Assembly: GCF_035294505.1 (NCBI RefSeq)
Contig: NZ_DATGKU010000094.1
Span: forward strand, 1-64,000
DNA length: 64,000 bases
Reading direction: 5' to 3'
DNA from: Chthonomonas sp035294505
GTDB lineage: Bacteria > Armatimonadota > Chthonomonadetes > Chthonomonadales > Chthonomonadaceae
Of the stretch, positions 1 through 8,290 are shown one piece after another. Position numbers and translations under genes: made by a program. Position 1 is the stretch's first letter; each line of letters starts with the position of its first letter. The notes under the pieces are model-generated. The model was not told the DNA's origin. It saw nothing but the letters and a program-made list of their open reading frames with translations, and did not search any database.

Positions 1-258
1 GGTCACGACATCGAAGAAGGGGTCTATGAAAGCCGTATTGGGGTCGGGCAGAAGCAGCATGTCCGACTCGTCAATGGTTTTAAAGCCCCGAATGGAGGAG
101 CCATCGAAAGCGAGGCCCTCTGAAAACACCTCCTCGGTGAAAGCCGTAGCAGGGATGGAGAAGTGCTGTTGCTGCCCGAACAGGTCGGTGAAACGGACAT
201 CCACAACGCGCACTTCGCGCTCCCGTGCGAACTCGATTACCTCTTTGGGTGTTGTCAT
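1..258 (-). CDS. glnA: Glutamine synthetase type I, N-terminal part (cut by window edge)
   Basis: The 86 codons present encode the beta-grasp N-terminal domain of glutamine synthetase, which condenses ammonia and glutamate in the cytoplasm. Seen: an N-terminus MTTPKEVIEFARE, then RVVDVRFTDLFGQQQHFSIP, then the family hallmark GLAFDGSSIRGF followed by ESDMLLLPD. The catalytic barrel lies outside the window. The ATG at 256-258 is preceded by AAGGAG at good spacing. A strong promoter at 580-609 on the same strand implies an mRNA leader of about 315 nt, unusually long. The identification rests on highly conserved motifs and is secure; the subtype is inferred. Confidence 0.95.
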   Translation of the reverse strand, partial: MTTPKEVIEFAREREVRVVDVRFTDLFGQQQHFSIPATAFTEEVFSEGLAFDGSSIRGFKTIDESDMLLLPDPNTAFIDPFFDVVT

Positions 259-579
259 TTAGCGTTCTCCTTAAGAGTGGTAGATGGTTTTTATGGAACA
301 CAGAGCGATGCAGCAGAATTGTGATGGTTCATGAATAGTTACGCTGAAACTAGGAAAGACCGTGCGCGATGGTCGCAAGTTCTTTTGGAAGCGATCTCTT
401 GCAAAAGGCATAGCAAGGCCGTTTGCAATGACATCGCTTAAGGAGGAGTGCCGTATGAGGAAACAGCATCAACGGCCCGACCACATCAAAGGGGTCTTTC
501 CAAAAACAGTCGCACCGTTGCGCCTGCTTACGCCGAGGTAAAAATCACAAGCTACGCTGCTGTTCGCTTACCAATGAAA

Positions 580-609
580 AGTATAGCATCTTTTTGAAAA
601 AGTTGTCAA
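580..609 (-). promoter_or_regulatory. Sigma-70-type promoter reading toward glnA
   Basis: On the minus strand, TTGACA (604-609) and TATACT (580-585) are separated by 18 nt. Transcription would start near 573 and run through about 315 nt before the glnA ATG. No other convincing promoter was seen nearer to glnA. Confidence 0.65.
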
Positions 610-779
610 CCACGCATTTCGTTGTGTGCCCCCTCTCCACCGATAGAGAGACGGGTATAATGGTAAACTGTACAGCGGAAGGTGTGTGCAAGCTTCATGA
701 GAAGCATCGAAACAGGTTTTTCCCTGAGACGTTTGAGGTCGGTGTTTATGCCTACGCTGCACAAAGGAGGAGAGAGGGA

Positions 780-2174
780 ATGGGCTTCCAACGCGTTTGT
801 CGAACGCTGATCGCTTTTTTGCTATGCTCCTCGCTCGCCTTTGCGCAGGCACCTAGCTCCCAACAAACCCCTCCTCCTCCGCCCATGTTCACTCCGCAGG
901 AGTGCGCCCAGATCGTTGCCTATTGGCAGGCGCCCGGACGGCTGGCTTACAGCTTACCCTCCGATTCGCTAAAACACGGGCCGTGGCAGGTGCGCCTCAC
1001 ACCGGATGGGTCGAAGTGGCTTTTGAGTTACCAGATCGCCATCGGTGCCGCCGCAGCCCCTCCCACGCAACAGCCGACCCAGGCGCAGTCGCCCTATGCG
1101 AGTTGGAAAGCGTGGGTGCAGGCCAAGATCGCTTGGGATCGTTACCAAGCTCAGAAAGCGGCCGATGCGGCCAACGCCGCCCTTGGCTACTCCGTTCCAA
1201 AGCGAACGGCTCCACCCCCTTTCCCAGGCCCTATTCCTCCTGATCTGCTCGCCGCCTGCGGCGATCCTCCGCCCTTTGCCAACGCGGTAACGCCGCTTCA
1301 AACCACCGTCATCTTCGACGATGGCGTCTCTTTTACCTATCAAGACAACATAGATATGCCCCCCGCCTATGCCTACTATCGCTTCCCACAAGGCACCGAT
1401 ACGGCAGGCATTTCGCTGAAGGCCATGCCTCCGCAGGAGTTGCAAGCGCTTTTCGATGCCGCCCATCTCACCCCAGAACAGGCTCATGTGTTGGCCGCCG
1501 TCTCTCCATTAGAGGGTGGGTTCGATGCCGTCAACACCTACGACACAGGCTATGTGTCCGTCGGCTTTCTTCAGTTCATCACCGCCGCCAACGGAAAAGG
1601 CGACCTCATTCCTGTGCTTCAGAGAGAAAAGAGTGAAAACCCAAGCGCTTTTCAGAACGATTTTCATCGCTTTGGGGTAGATGTTACTCCGGATGGCACG
1701 CTCGATGTGGTTGACCCCGATACCGGAGCGGAGCTGGTAGGAGCCGATGCCGTCATGAAGGTTATCGCGGACAGACGACTCACCGCCGTGTTCCAGCGTG
1801 CCGGGCGCCTTAGCACCCCGTTTCGGGTCGCCCAGATCGAAACCGCCATCGCCAACTATTGGCCCGCCAATTTCCCGGTGACCGTGCAGGTTAACGGTCA
1901 GACCCTCACCGGCAAAGTCTCAGATGTTATCCACTCTGAGGCCGGTCTTGCTACCCTGTTCGATAGACAGGTGAATCGCGGAAACATCAATCCCTTCCCT
2001 GCAGTGCTTGCCCAGGTAATGCAGGAGCATAACCTATCCAACATCGCCGATGCAGCTCCCTATGAACAGGAGATCGTGGCCAAGTGCCGCTATCGCTCGG
2101 ATTTTCTCAAAAACCCTCATCTCTCCCAACCGCCTCCATTACCAAACGCAACAACCGACCCAACGGGGAAATAG
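780..2174 (+). CDS. Secreted protein with lysozyme-like/transglycosylase-like C-terminal domain
   Basis: 464 residues. The start at 780 is chosen because AAAGGAGGAGAG lies just upstream and the product then begins with a Sec signal peptide (residues 1-23, cleavage near AFA-QA). An in-frame upstream extension to 594 has no signal and no ribosome site. A proline-rich linker follows (30-38). Residues about 235-400 hold PLEGGFDAVNTYDTGYVSVG-FLQF, with Glu245 placed like the catalytic glutamate of lysozyme-fold enzymes and a GFLQF element like those before the second strand of soluble transglycosylases. Role as a cell-wall hydrolase is inference; no named family is certain. Confidence 0.7.
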   Translation: MGFQRVCRTLIAFLLCSSLAFAQAPSSQQTPPPPPMFTPQECAQIVAYWQAPGRLAYSLPSDSLKHGPWQVRLTPDGSKWLLSYQIAIGAAAAPPTQQPTQAQSPYASWKAWVQAKIAWDRYQAQKAADAANAALGYSVPKRTAPPPFPGPIPPDLLAACGDPPPFANAVTPLQTTVIFDDGVSFTYQDNIDMPPAYAYYRFPQGTDTAGISLKAMPPQELQALFDAAHLTPEQAHVLAAVSPLEGGFDAVNTYDTGYVSVGFLQFITAANGKGDLIPVLQREKSENPSAFQNDFHRFGVDVTPDGTLDVVDPDTGAELVGADAVMKVIADRRLTAVFQRAGRLSTPFRVAQIETAIANYWPANFPVTVQVNGQTLTGKVSDVIHSEAGLATLFDRQVNRGNINPFPAVLAQVMQEHNLSNIADAAPYEQEIVAKCRYRSDFLKNPHLSQPPPLPNATTDPTGK

Positions 2175-2390
2175 ACCCACTCTCCCCTCTGTGCTGGAGA
2201 TGTCGTAAAGGAACTAAATATGGGGGTGGAGCGTTCTCTAGAGTAGAAATATCATTAGTGAGCAATATGTTTCAATGCGTTGACTCCTTCTCTCAAGAGA
2301 AGGTATACTCCGCCGCAGGTTTGTGAAAAAGCACACAAACTTAGGGGCATAAAGCGCGTTTCGGAAGAAGGGACGTCGGTTAAAATAGTT

Positions 2391-3146
2391 ATGTCGAGCG
2401 TTGCCCGCAAAAAACCGCTGGTTACCGGCGAAAAATCCCGCTATGTGCAGGCGATGTTCGCCACAATCGCCCCACGCTACGACCGGCTTAACTCCATTCT
2501 CAGCTTCCACCGGCACCACGCTTGGCGATGGCGGGCAGTGCGTTTGGCAAATGTGAGGGCCGGTGAGCGCTGTCTCGATGTGTGTACGGGCACGGGAGAT
2601 TTCGCTCTGGCTTTGGCGCGCGCCGTGGGGGAGCAGGGAACGGTGTTGGGTGCCGATTTCTGTGTTCCGATGTTGCAGATCGCTCTTCAGAAGATACGTA
2701 ACGGGGCCTATAAGCAGATCAAAATGGCCGTGGCCGATGCGCAGAACCTGCCCTATCCCAACGCCTCCTTCGACGTGGTGACGGTGGGTTTTGGAGTGCG
2801 GAACGTGGCCTGTTTGGAGAGGGCCCTGGCGGAGATGGTGCGCGTCGCGCGCCCGGGGGGGAGGGTGGTGATTTTGGAGTTCACGCGGCCTCGTCCATGT
2901 CTCCTACGCCCTCTGCTCGATCTCTATCTATTCAAAATTCTGCCCCGTATCGGTGGCTGGCTCAGCCGAAAAGAGGCCTATACTTATCTGCCCGAATCGA
3001 TCGCACAGTTCGTTTCTCGCGAGGAGCTGGCGGAGGCCATGAAACGGGCAGGACTGACCCAAATTACCGTCTATGACCTAAATTTTGGCACGGTTTGCAT
3101 CCATATAGGGGTTCGGCCGGCCTATACCGGGGAGGTTTTACAATGA
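2391..3146 (+). CDS. menG: Demethylmenaquinone methyltransferase (UbiE/MenG)
   Basis: Catalyses the last, SAM-dependent C-methylation in menaquinone synthesis. Seen: SAM motif I LDVCTGTGDFALALA, the UbiE signature region around YDRLNSILSFHRHHAWRW, motif DFCVPML, and the C-terminal NFGTVCIHIGVRP. The ATG at 2391 gives 251 residues, the normal family size; the open frame extends upstream to 2280 but that part is unlike the family. There is no good Shine-Dalgarno before 2391, but TAAAAT lies 4 nt upstream, so the message may be leaderless. The stop overlaps the next start (ATGA). Confidence 0.93.
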   Translation: MSSVARKKPLVTGEKSRYVQAMFATIAPRYDRLNSILSFHRHHAWRWRAVRLANVRAGERCLDVCTGTGDFALALARAVGEQGTVLGADFCVPMLQIALQKIRNGAYKQIKMAVADAQNLPYPNASFDVVTVGFGVRNVACLERALAEMVRVARPGGRVVILEFTRPRPCLLRPLLDLYLFKILPRIGGWLSRKEAYTYLPESIAQFVSREELAEAMKRAGLTQITVYDLNFGTVCIHIGVRPAYTGEVLQ

Positions 3147-4165
3147 ACGTTGTCCCCATTTCAACAACAAAATCGAGTGGCATTGTTGCCACGGCAGCCT
3201 TTCTTCAGCCTGTAAGGGCCGACCTCCAAGCGGTGGAAGCGCGGATGCAAGCGGAGCTAGGCTCCGACGTGCGCACCATCTCTGCGCTGTCACGCCACCT
3301 GCTGGAAGCGGGAGGTAAGCGTCTGCGACCCGCCATGGTCGCTTTGGCGGCGCGGGCTGTGAACCCCAATGCAGACCCCACGCGTGTAGCCACCGTTGGT
3401 GCGGCGATGGAGTTTGTCCACATGGCCACCTTGGTACACGACGATGTGGTAGACAATACCGCCATACGTCGAGGGCGCCCTACCGCTAACGCCGTCTATG
3501 GAAACGGCGTTGCGGTGCTCAGTGGGGACTACATTCTCGCCCGTTCAATGCGCCTGTTAGCGCTCGATGGAGACCTGCGCATCATTCGTACCGTTTCAGA
3601 AGTGACGATCGATATGAGTGAGGGCGAGGTGATGGAGATCGTGGCGACAGGGCGCATAGACCTGCCGATACCGGAGTATTTCGAGATTTTGCGTAAAAAG
3701 ACTGCCGTCTTTGTGGAGGGATGTTGCCGTTGCGGAGCCATTTTAGGCGGTGCTGACGAAACGCAGGAGGAGGCCCTCGCCGAATACGGCTTTCGCATAG
3801 GAATGGCCTTTCAAATTGTGGACGATCTGTTGGACTACGTGGGAGACCCCGCCATCACCGGCAAGCCGCGCGGCAGCGATCTGCGTGATGGTCGCGCCAC
3901 TCTGCCCCTCCTACTCGCGCTTGAGGAGATTCCCGCCGAAAGAAAAACGATGCTTTTAGATGCATTTGGCAATCCGAACCTGGGCGAGGAGGCCGTAGAT
4001 GCCGTCTGCAACCTGCTCGAAAGTGCAGGTGCCTTCGAGAAAACGCAAACGCTGGCACAGGCCCATGTGGAGTGCGCAAAACAATCGCTGGCCCTGCTCC
4101 CTGAAACCCCGTCGCGTGCAAGCCTTGAGCTGCTGGCTGCCTATATTGCCGAACGAAACTATTGA
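3143..4165 (+). CDS. Long-chain polyprenyl diphosphate synthase (HepT-like)
   Basis: 340 residues. Elongates farnesyl/geranylgeranyl diphosphate with IPP to make the menaquinone side chain. Both aspartate-rich motifs of trans-prenyl synthases are present: HDDVVDNTAIRRGRPT and QIVDDLLDYVGD. GGKRLRPAMV gives the IPP-binding lysine and arginine. The start at 3143 overlaps the menG stop by 4 nt (ATGA), with GGGGAGG upstream, indicating translational coupling. Chain length cannot be read safely from the sequence, so heptaprenyl versus octaprenyl is left open. The place between menG and menA supports a quinone role. Confidence 0.93.
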   Translation: MNVVPISTTKSSGIVATAAFLQPVRADLQAVEARMQAELGSDVRTISALSRHLLEAGGKRLRPAMVALAARAVNPNADPTRVATVGAAMEFVHMATLVHDDVVDNTAIRRGRPTANAVYGNGVAVLSGDYILARSMRLLALDGDLRIIRTVSEVTIDMSEGEVMEIVATGRIDLPIPEYFEILRKKTAVFVEGCCRCGAILGGADETQEEALAEYGFRIGMAFQIVDDLLDYVGDPAITGKPRGSDLRDGRATLPLLLALEEIPAERKTMLLDAFGNPNLGEEAVDAVCNLLESAGAFEKTQTLAQAHVECAKQSLALLPETPSRASLELLAAYIAERNY

Positions 4166-4177
4166 CAGGAGGGTGCA

Positions 4178-5086
4178 ATGACAACAGACATAGTGCCTCA
4201 AAAACCTGCTCCGTTTCGCGTCTATTGGCAGGCGCTTCGAGCCTATTCCTTTCCTGCCAGCATCGTGCCTATTCTGTTGGGCACGGTGTTAGCCGTGCAG
4301 CAAACCCATCGGTTTCATCTGATCGCGTTTCTACTCACCTTTTTGGGAGGCGTGCTCGCTCATGCTGCTGCCAACGTCTATAACGACTACTATGACTACA
4401 AAAACCATGTGGATGTACGTCCCGAACACGGCAGTGGCGTGCTGACGCAACGCTTGCTAGGTGCGAAACAGATGTTTGAGTTCGGTACCCTGCTATCGGT
4501 GGCAGCGCTGGCCTGCGGCTTGTTGCTTCTTCTCATGCTCGGCTCCTCTGCCCCGACGGGGTACATTGTGGGGCTTGTGGTCGTCGGTGCCCTTACCGCA
4601 TTGCTCTACTCCATAACCCTAAAACGCTATGCCCTTGGCGATCTGCTGATTGTGTTGACCTTCGGTTTCGGCTTCTCCTTAGGCGCCTATCTCACCCAAA
4701 TGGCTCCGCTAGAGCCTGCCTGGGTAGGGCGTGTGCTGTTGTTGAGCCTACCCATTGCCTCCCTTGTAGACGCCATTCTCCATGCCAACAATCTTCGAGA
4801 TCGTTCGGATGATCGGGCTGCAGGCGTGTACACCTTAGCGAACTTACTGCCTCTGGCGTGGGGAAAGGCGATTTTGATGGGCCTTCTCTTTTTCCCGCTT
4901 CTCTTCGTTGTCGTTGGCGTGCTGTGGCATCTATTGCCTTCATTCACTTTGCTAACGCTATTGGCACTGCCGGCCATCGTGAAGGCCTATCGCGCCATCA
5001 GTGTCGTAGGAACCGCTCAAGCCCATCTGCTTTTTGGTCTGCTTTACGATCTGTCGTTGTTGCTGCCGCTGCTCGTGGCGCGATAG
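4178..5086 (+). CDS. menA: 1,4-dihydroxy-2-naphthoate polyprenyltransferase (MenA)
   Basis: 302-residue integral membrane prenyltransferase of the UbiA superfamily that joins the polyprenyl chain to 1,4-dihydroxy-2-naphthoate. The two Asp-rich motifs are visible: NVYNDYYDYKNHVD near residues 67-80 and NNLRDRSDDRAAGVYT near 205-220. Several hydrophobic segments span the rest. The ATG at 4178 follows GACAGGAGGG and sits 12 nt after the polyprenyl synthase stop, so menG, the synthase and menA form one operon. UbiA-type alternatives are less likely given these neighbours. Confidence 0.9.
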   Translation: MTTDIVPQKPAPFRVYWQALRAYSFPASIVPILLGTVLAVQQTHRFHLIAFLLTFLGGVLAHAAANVYNDYYDYKNHVDVRPEHGSGVLTQRLLGAKQMFEFGTLLSVAALACGLLLLLMLGSSAPTGYIVGLVVVGALTALLYSITLKRYALGDLLIVLTFGFGFSLGAYLTQMAPLEPAWVGRVLLLSLPIASLVDAILHANNLRDRSDDRAAGVYTLANLLPLAWGKAILMGLLFFPLLFVVVGVLWHLLPSFTLLTLLALPAIVKAYRAISVVGTAQAHLLFGLLYDLSLLLPLLVAR

Positions 5087-5106
5087 CTTGCAGGAAAACG
5101 GTCTGT

Positions 5107-6372
5107 TCAGAAGGCGGCGGCTCGGTGTCGCCTCACAACAAAGACAACCATCCCCGATAGAAAAGTAAGGGTTGCCACGACGCCGATAGCCCAAGCGTAG
5201 CCAAGGAGGTCTGCCAAGATGCCGGCCAGTAGGGCGCCGATGGCATACCCCATATCACGCCAAAAACGGTAGACGCTTAGCGCACGCGCCCTCCATTGAG
5301 GGGCTACACTATCGCTGACGGCGGCAATGAGGGTTGGATAGACCATCGCCGTTCCCAAACCAAGCAGCACACTGCCGAACAACCAACCGCTGAAACGGTG
5401 GGCCATCAGGATAAGGGCTAGAGCGAACGCTTGGAGCACCAGGCCTGGAACAATGAGACCCTTGCGCCCGATCCGATCGGAGAGCGGGCCGGTCACTATC
5501 TGCATAATCCCCCATATGGCAGGGTAGACGAACTTCAAGAGGCCTATCCGCTCCACCGATAAACCGTAGGCACTGAAAAAAAGAGGGAGGATTCCCCAAG
5601 ACATCCCGTCATTGAGGTTATTGACAAGACCGGCCTGGCAGACGGCGAACAGAGATCGATCTCTCCAACTCGTTCGCAGAAACACCTCTCGAAAAGAGAG
5701 TTTCTCGCTCTGTTGGCTGGATGAACGCTGTGCGGCCTCTACAGCGACATGTTGCTGGGTCTCTCGTACAAAAAGCCAGGAGAGAAGCAGACCACACAGC
5801 ACATAACCGATGCCCAGATAGAACGGTTTTGGGCGAAGGCCGTAGCAGCTTGCCAAATAGCCGGTTACGAATGCGGTGAGGCCAACCATGAAGTAACCTG
5901 CAAACTCGTTCAGCCCTATTGCAAGACCGCGCCGGCGCGGGCCTACAAGGTCTATCTTCATGTTGACGGTCATAGACCAAGCAAGCCCCTGATTCACCCC
6001 CAGTAGCATGTTGGCAACGTTGATCCAGTACCAGCTTTTAGACCACATGAGAAGAAAGGGTATGGGAAGCCCGAAGAGCCAACCTAATACCAGAATACGC
6101 TTGCGCCCAAATCTATCTGCGAGAGCACCGGAAAAGAGGTTAACAAAGGCCTTCACGACGCCAAAACTCACGATAAAGCTTACCATGATGGCGTCGGAAT
6201 GGAGATGAAATAGCGAGATGCCTATAAGAGGCAGCACCGTTCGCTCAAGCCCTACCATGCCTCCAACAAAGGCGTTAATGACGATCAACAGGGCAAACTG
6301 AGCCAAATTGGCCTGAATGCCAAGTCGAGGTTCTGCGTTGTGGCGTTCACCAAAGACGTTAATGAACGGCAC
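5107..6372 (-). CDS. MFS transporter
   Basis: 421-residue major facilitator with about 12 hydrophobic segments and the MFS motif ADRFGRKRILVLG between helices 2 and 3, repeated in the second half as SDRIGRKGLIVPG. Start is GTG at 6372, inside the tail of the upstream gene (14-nt overlap), which argues for translational coupling. It is the third gene of the ArsR-rhodanese / rhodanese-hydrolase operon, so a role in exporting or importing a sulfur compound is possible, but nothing in the sequence fixes the substrate. The gene runs tail-to-tail with menA. Confidence 0.88.
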   Translation of the reverse strand: MPFINVFGERHNAEPRLGIQANLAQFALLIVINAFVGGMVGLERTVLPLIGISLFHLHSDAIMVSFIVSFGVVKAFVNLFSGALADRFGRKRILVLGWLFGLPIPFLLMWSKSWYWINVANMLLGVNQGLAWSMTVNMKIDLVGPRRRGLAIGLNEFAGYFMVGLTAFVTGYLASCYGLRPKPFYLGIGYVLCGLLLSWLFVRETQQHVAVEAAQRSSSQQSEKLSFREVFLRTSWRDRSLFAVCQAGLVNNLNDGMSWGILPLFFSAYGLSVERIGLLKFVYPAIWGIMQIVTGPLSDRIGRKGLIVPGLVLQAFALALILMAHRFSGWLFGSVLLGLGTAMVYPTLIAAVSDSVAPQWRARALSVYRFWRDMGYAIGALLAGILADLLGYAWAIGVVATLTFLSGMVVFVVRRHRAAAF

Positions 6373-7468
6373 AGCGATTTGCCCCTGCCTCTAATTCGGT
6401 AACGGGCTTTGCGAGTGTCTCTAGGCTACCGCTTTCGTTGATGTGAATGATTTCAAGATAGTTTGGAGGCGTAGGTGGAATGCGTGCGAGAATAGTTTGC
6501 ACAAACACCTCCTTATCGCTCTCTTGTAACAGCGGAGTCGTCTGGTATATTTCGCCCAAAGTTCTCACAAGGGGGCGACCATCGAAGGGAGTCGGAGAAT
6601 CGGTGTGCCCTGGAAGAATAAGGGTAGAAGGTGGAAGCGATTGCAATCGCAAAAGGCTATCGTAGAGCCGTTCGGCCCGTCTTCGGGCCGCTTCGGGATC
6701 GGTATGAAGGTCAGGCCTACCCACCGCGTCTAAAAAGAGCGTGTCGCCGGTAAATAGGGCCTTATCATTGAGGAGATAGCAACTGCTCTCCTCGGTATGT
6801 CCCGGCGTATGACATACGATGAGACGGGCGCGGCCGATGTCTATACTATCTCCATCCTCAAGAGGTGTAAAGGCATAGTGAACGCGGTTCTGCGCCGGCA
6901 AATAGAGGGTTGCCCCCGTTTGGCGTGTCAAGCTCAAAGCACGTGAAATATGGTCGGCATGGACATGGGTATCTATCACCGCCCGGATTTCCCAACCACG
7001 TTGCTGTGCGAGGGATTGATAGACTTCTGCTTCAACAGAGGCATCAATAACGGCAGATTCTTTGTCCGACCCTATCATATAGGAGAGGCAGCCCTTGCCG
7101 GTTCGGCGCACCTGCAGTATCTCCACGCCCGCTTCAAAAGGAACGTCTGCGACGTTGTAGGCTAAACTCCACGCCTGCATTCCCCCCTCAAGCACGTAGG
7201 CCTCGATACCTTGTCGGATTAAAAGCTCTGCGGCGATGGCGGCGGTCACCCCCATGTTACAGACGAAGACCACCGGAGCATCCGACGGAAGATTCAGATC
7301 GGCCAGAGCGGAGGGATCGCGGTTTGCTACCGCATCGTAGATGTCTACATGTAGACTGCCTGGAATATACCATTCTTTCCGATCTTTCGTACGACGAATG
7401 TCTACCACAGTTACAGGTCGTCCCTCTTCTAACCATCTTCGCAGTGTCTCTACAGAAATTGTGCTCAT
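6359..7468 (-). CDS. Rhodanese / metallo-beta-lactamase fusion (persulfide dioxygenase-like)
   Basis: 369 residues. An N-terminal rhodanese domain (about 1-105) has its loop cysteine at residue 70 (VFVCNMGVTAA). The C-terminal metallo-beta-lactamase domain (about 115-330) has metal motifs THVHADH (168-173), HTPGHTEESS, FTGDTLFLDAVGR and LPGHTD. The D-V-G-R-P-D-L run after GDTLF is typical of ETHE1/CstB-type persulfide dioxygenases, which oxidise glutathione- or low-molecular-weight persulfides. CstB is normally MBL first, rhodanese last; here the order is reversed. The ATG overlaps the regulator stop (ATGA) with GGAGATAAG upstream. Involvement in sulfide detoxification is inferred from domains and operon. 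Confidence 0.85.
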   Translation of the reverse strand: MSTISVETLRRWLEEGRPVTVVDIRRTKDRKEWYIPGSLHVDIYDAVANRDPSALADLNLPSDAPVVFVCNMGVTAAIAAELLIRQGIEAYVLEGGMQAWSLAYNVADVPFEAGVEILQVRRTGKGCLSYMIGSDKESAVIDASVEAEVYQSLAQQRGWEIRAVIDTHVHADHISRALSLTRQTGATLYLPAQNRVHYAFTPLEDGDSIDIGRARLIVCHTPGHTEESSCYLLNDKALFTGDTLFLDAVGRPDLHTDPEAARRRAERLYDSLLRLQSLPPSTLILPGHTDSPTPFDGRPLVRTLGEIYQTTPLLQESDKEVFVQTILARIPPTPPNYLEIIHINESGSLETLAKPVTELEAGANRCAVH

Positions 7469-8148
7469 CGCTTATCTCCTCCAACTTCTACGGGCAAGCC
7501 CTCGTCCCGCCAATCCGGCAATCCCTCCAGCAGCCTTAAAGCCTTAAAACCGTGCTGTTGGAGCAGGGCGACCGCCTCGTCGGCGAAGACACAATAAGGC
7601 CCTCGACAGTAGGCAACGATCTCCTGGTCGCGTGGCAGCTCTTGTAAACGCCTTTCCAACTCCTCTAAGGGGATGGCTTGTGCGGCAGGAATGTGCCCCT
7701 GGAGATACTCATCATAGGGGCGCACATCAATTACGATGACACTGCCTTCTGCCAGTCTCTCCTTCAGCTCCTGCAACGTTATCGCCTGTAGGCTGTCCCG
7801 ATTGTTAAAATAGCTTGCGACCACCTGCTGTATCTCTGCGAGGCGGGTTTCCCCGAAGGTACGTATGGATCGCCATAAAGAAAAGACGTGGGGATCGGCA
7901 AGCCGATAGTAAGCATATAGGCCAGAACGACGTACCTCTACCAAACGCGCTCCACGCAGGATTTGCAGGTGTTGAGACACATTGGCAACCGATAGCTCCA
8001 TCTCACGAGCCAAATCCTCCACCGTCCGCTCCCCTTGCGCAAGAAGGTCAAGCAACTCAAGACGATGTGGATTGGCTAGGGCGCGGCCAATGCGAGCGAA
8101 CTGCTCGTAAAGGGCCTCTTTAAGACAGCGTTTTTCGCCTGTTGGCAT
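7465..8148 (-). CDS. ArsR-family regulator fused to a rhodanese domain
   Basis: 227 residues from the ATG at 8148. The frame is open upstream to 8256, but that region contains the promoter, so the shorter start is chosen. Residues 12-95 form a winged helix of ArsR type (LANPHRLELLDLLAQGERTV, then SVANVSQHLQILRGARLVE). The metal-binding ELCVCD cysteines of metal sensors are absent (ELSVANV here). Residues 115-222 are a rhodanese domain with CRGPYC (Cys181, Cys186), suitable for taking up sulfane sulfur. Inference: a sulfane-sulfur-responsive repressor of the operon it heads, binding the inverted repeat at 8178-8207. Confidence 0.88.
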   Translation of the reverse strand: MPTGEKRCLKEALYEQFARIGRALANPHRLELLDLLAQGERTVEDLAREMELSVANVSQHLQILRGARLVEVRRSGLYAYYRLADPHVFSLWRSIRTFGETRLAEIQQVVASYFNNRDSLQAITLQELKERLAEGSVIVIDVRPYDEYLQGHIPAAQAIPLEELERRLQELPRDQEIVAYCRGPYCVFADEAVALLQQHGFKALRLLEGLPDWRDEGLPVEVGGDKR

Positions 8149-8177
8149 GGGCGTTGGCTTTCTCCAGAAAGGCTCAA

Positions 8178-8207
8178 TATTCAAGTGTTTTCTATAATAC
8201 TTGAATA
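8178..8207. promoter_or_regulatory. Inverted-repeat operator of the ArsR-rhodanese operon
   Basis: Perfect 9-bp arms TATTCAAGT (8178-8186) and ACTTGAATA (8199-8207) are separated by 12 bp. The repeat covers the -10 box and start region of the promoter at 8194-8223, the usual place for repression by an ArsR-family dimer. Binding by the adjacent regulator is inferred. Confidence 0.7.
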
Positions 8208-8223
8208 CTGGCTCCCTTGTCAA
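8194..8223 (-). promoter_or_regulatory. Promoter of the ArsR-rhodanese operon
   Basis: On the minus strand, a consensus TTGACA (8218-8223) and TATTAT (8194-8199) are separated by 18 nt. The start would fall near 8187, about 40 nt before the ATG at 8148. Confidence 0.7.
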
Positions 8224-8262
8224 GATAGGCTTTGAGGAGACCGTTTTCGGAAGCAAAAGTGC

Positions 8263-8268
8263 TATAAT
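8263..8268 (+). promoter_or_regulatory. Possible -10 box before hisF
   Basis: TATAAT lies 22 nt before the hisF ATG, with no good -35 box at standard spacing. It is divergent from the ArsR-rhodanese promoter. Confidence 0.35.
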
Positions 8269-8290
8269 CTGAAGGCGGAAAGGTCAGAGC

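Noticed and set aside
656..661. TATAAT box about 120 nt before the lysozyme-like gene.
   Set aside because: No -35 match at proper spacing; too weak to call although it may be the real promoter.
594..779. Upstream in-frame extension of the lysozyme-like gene.
   Set aside because: It would put 62 residues before a clear signal peptide and lacks a ribosome site; AAAGGAGGAG stands just before 780.
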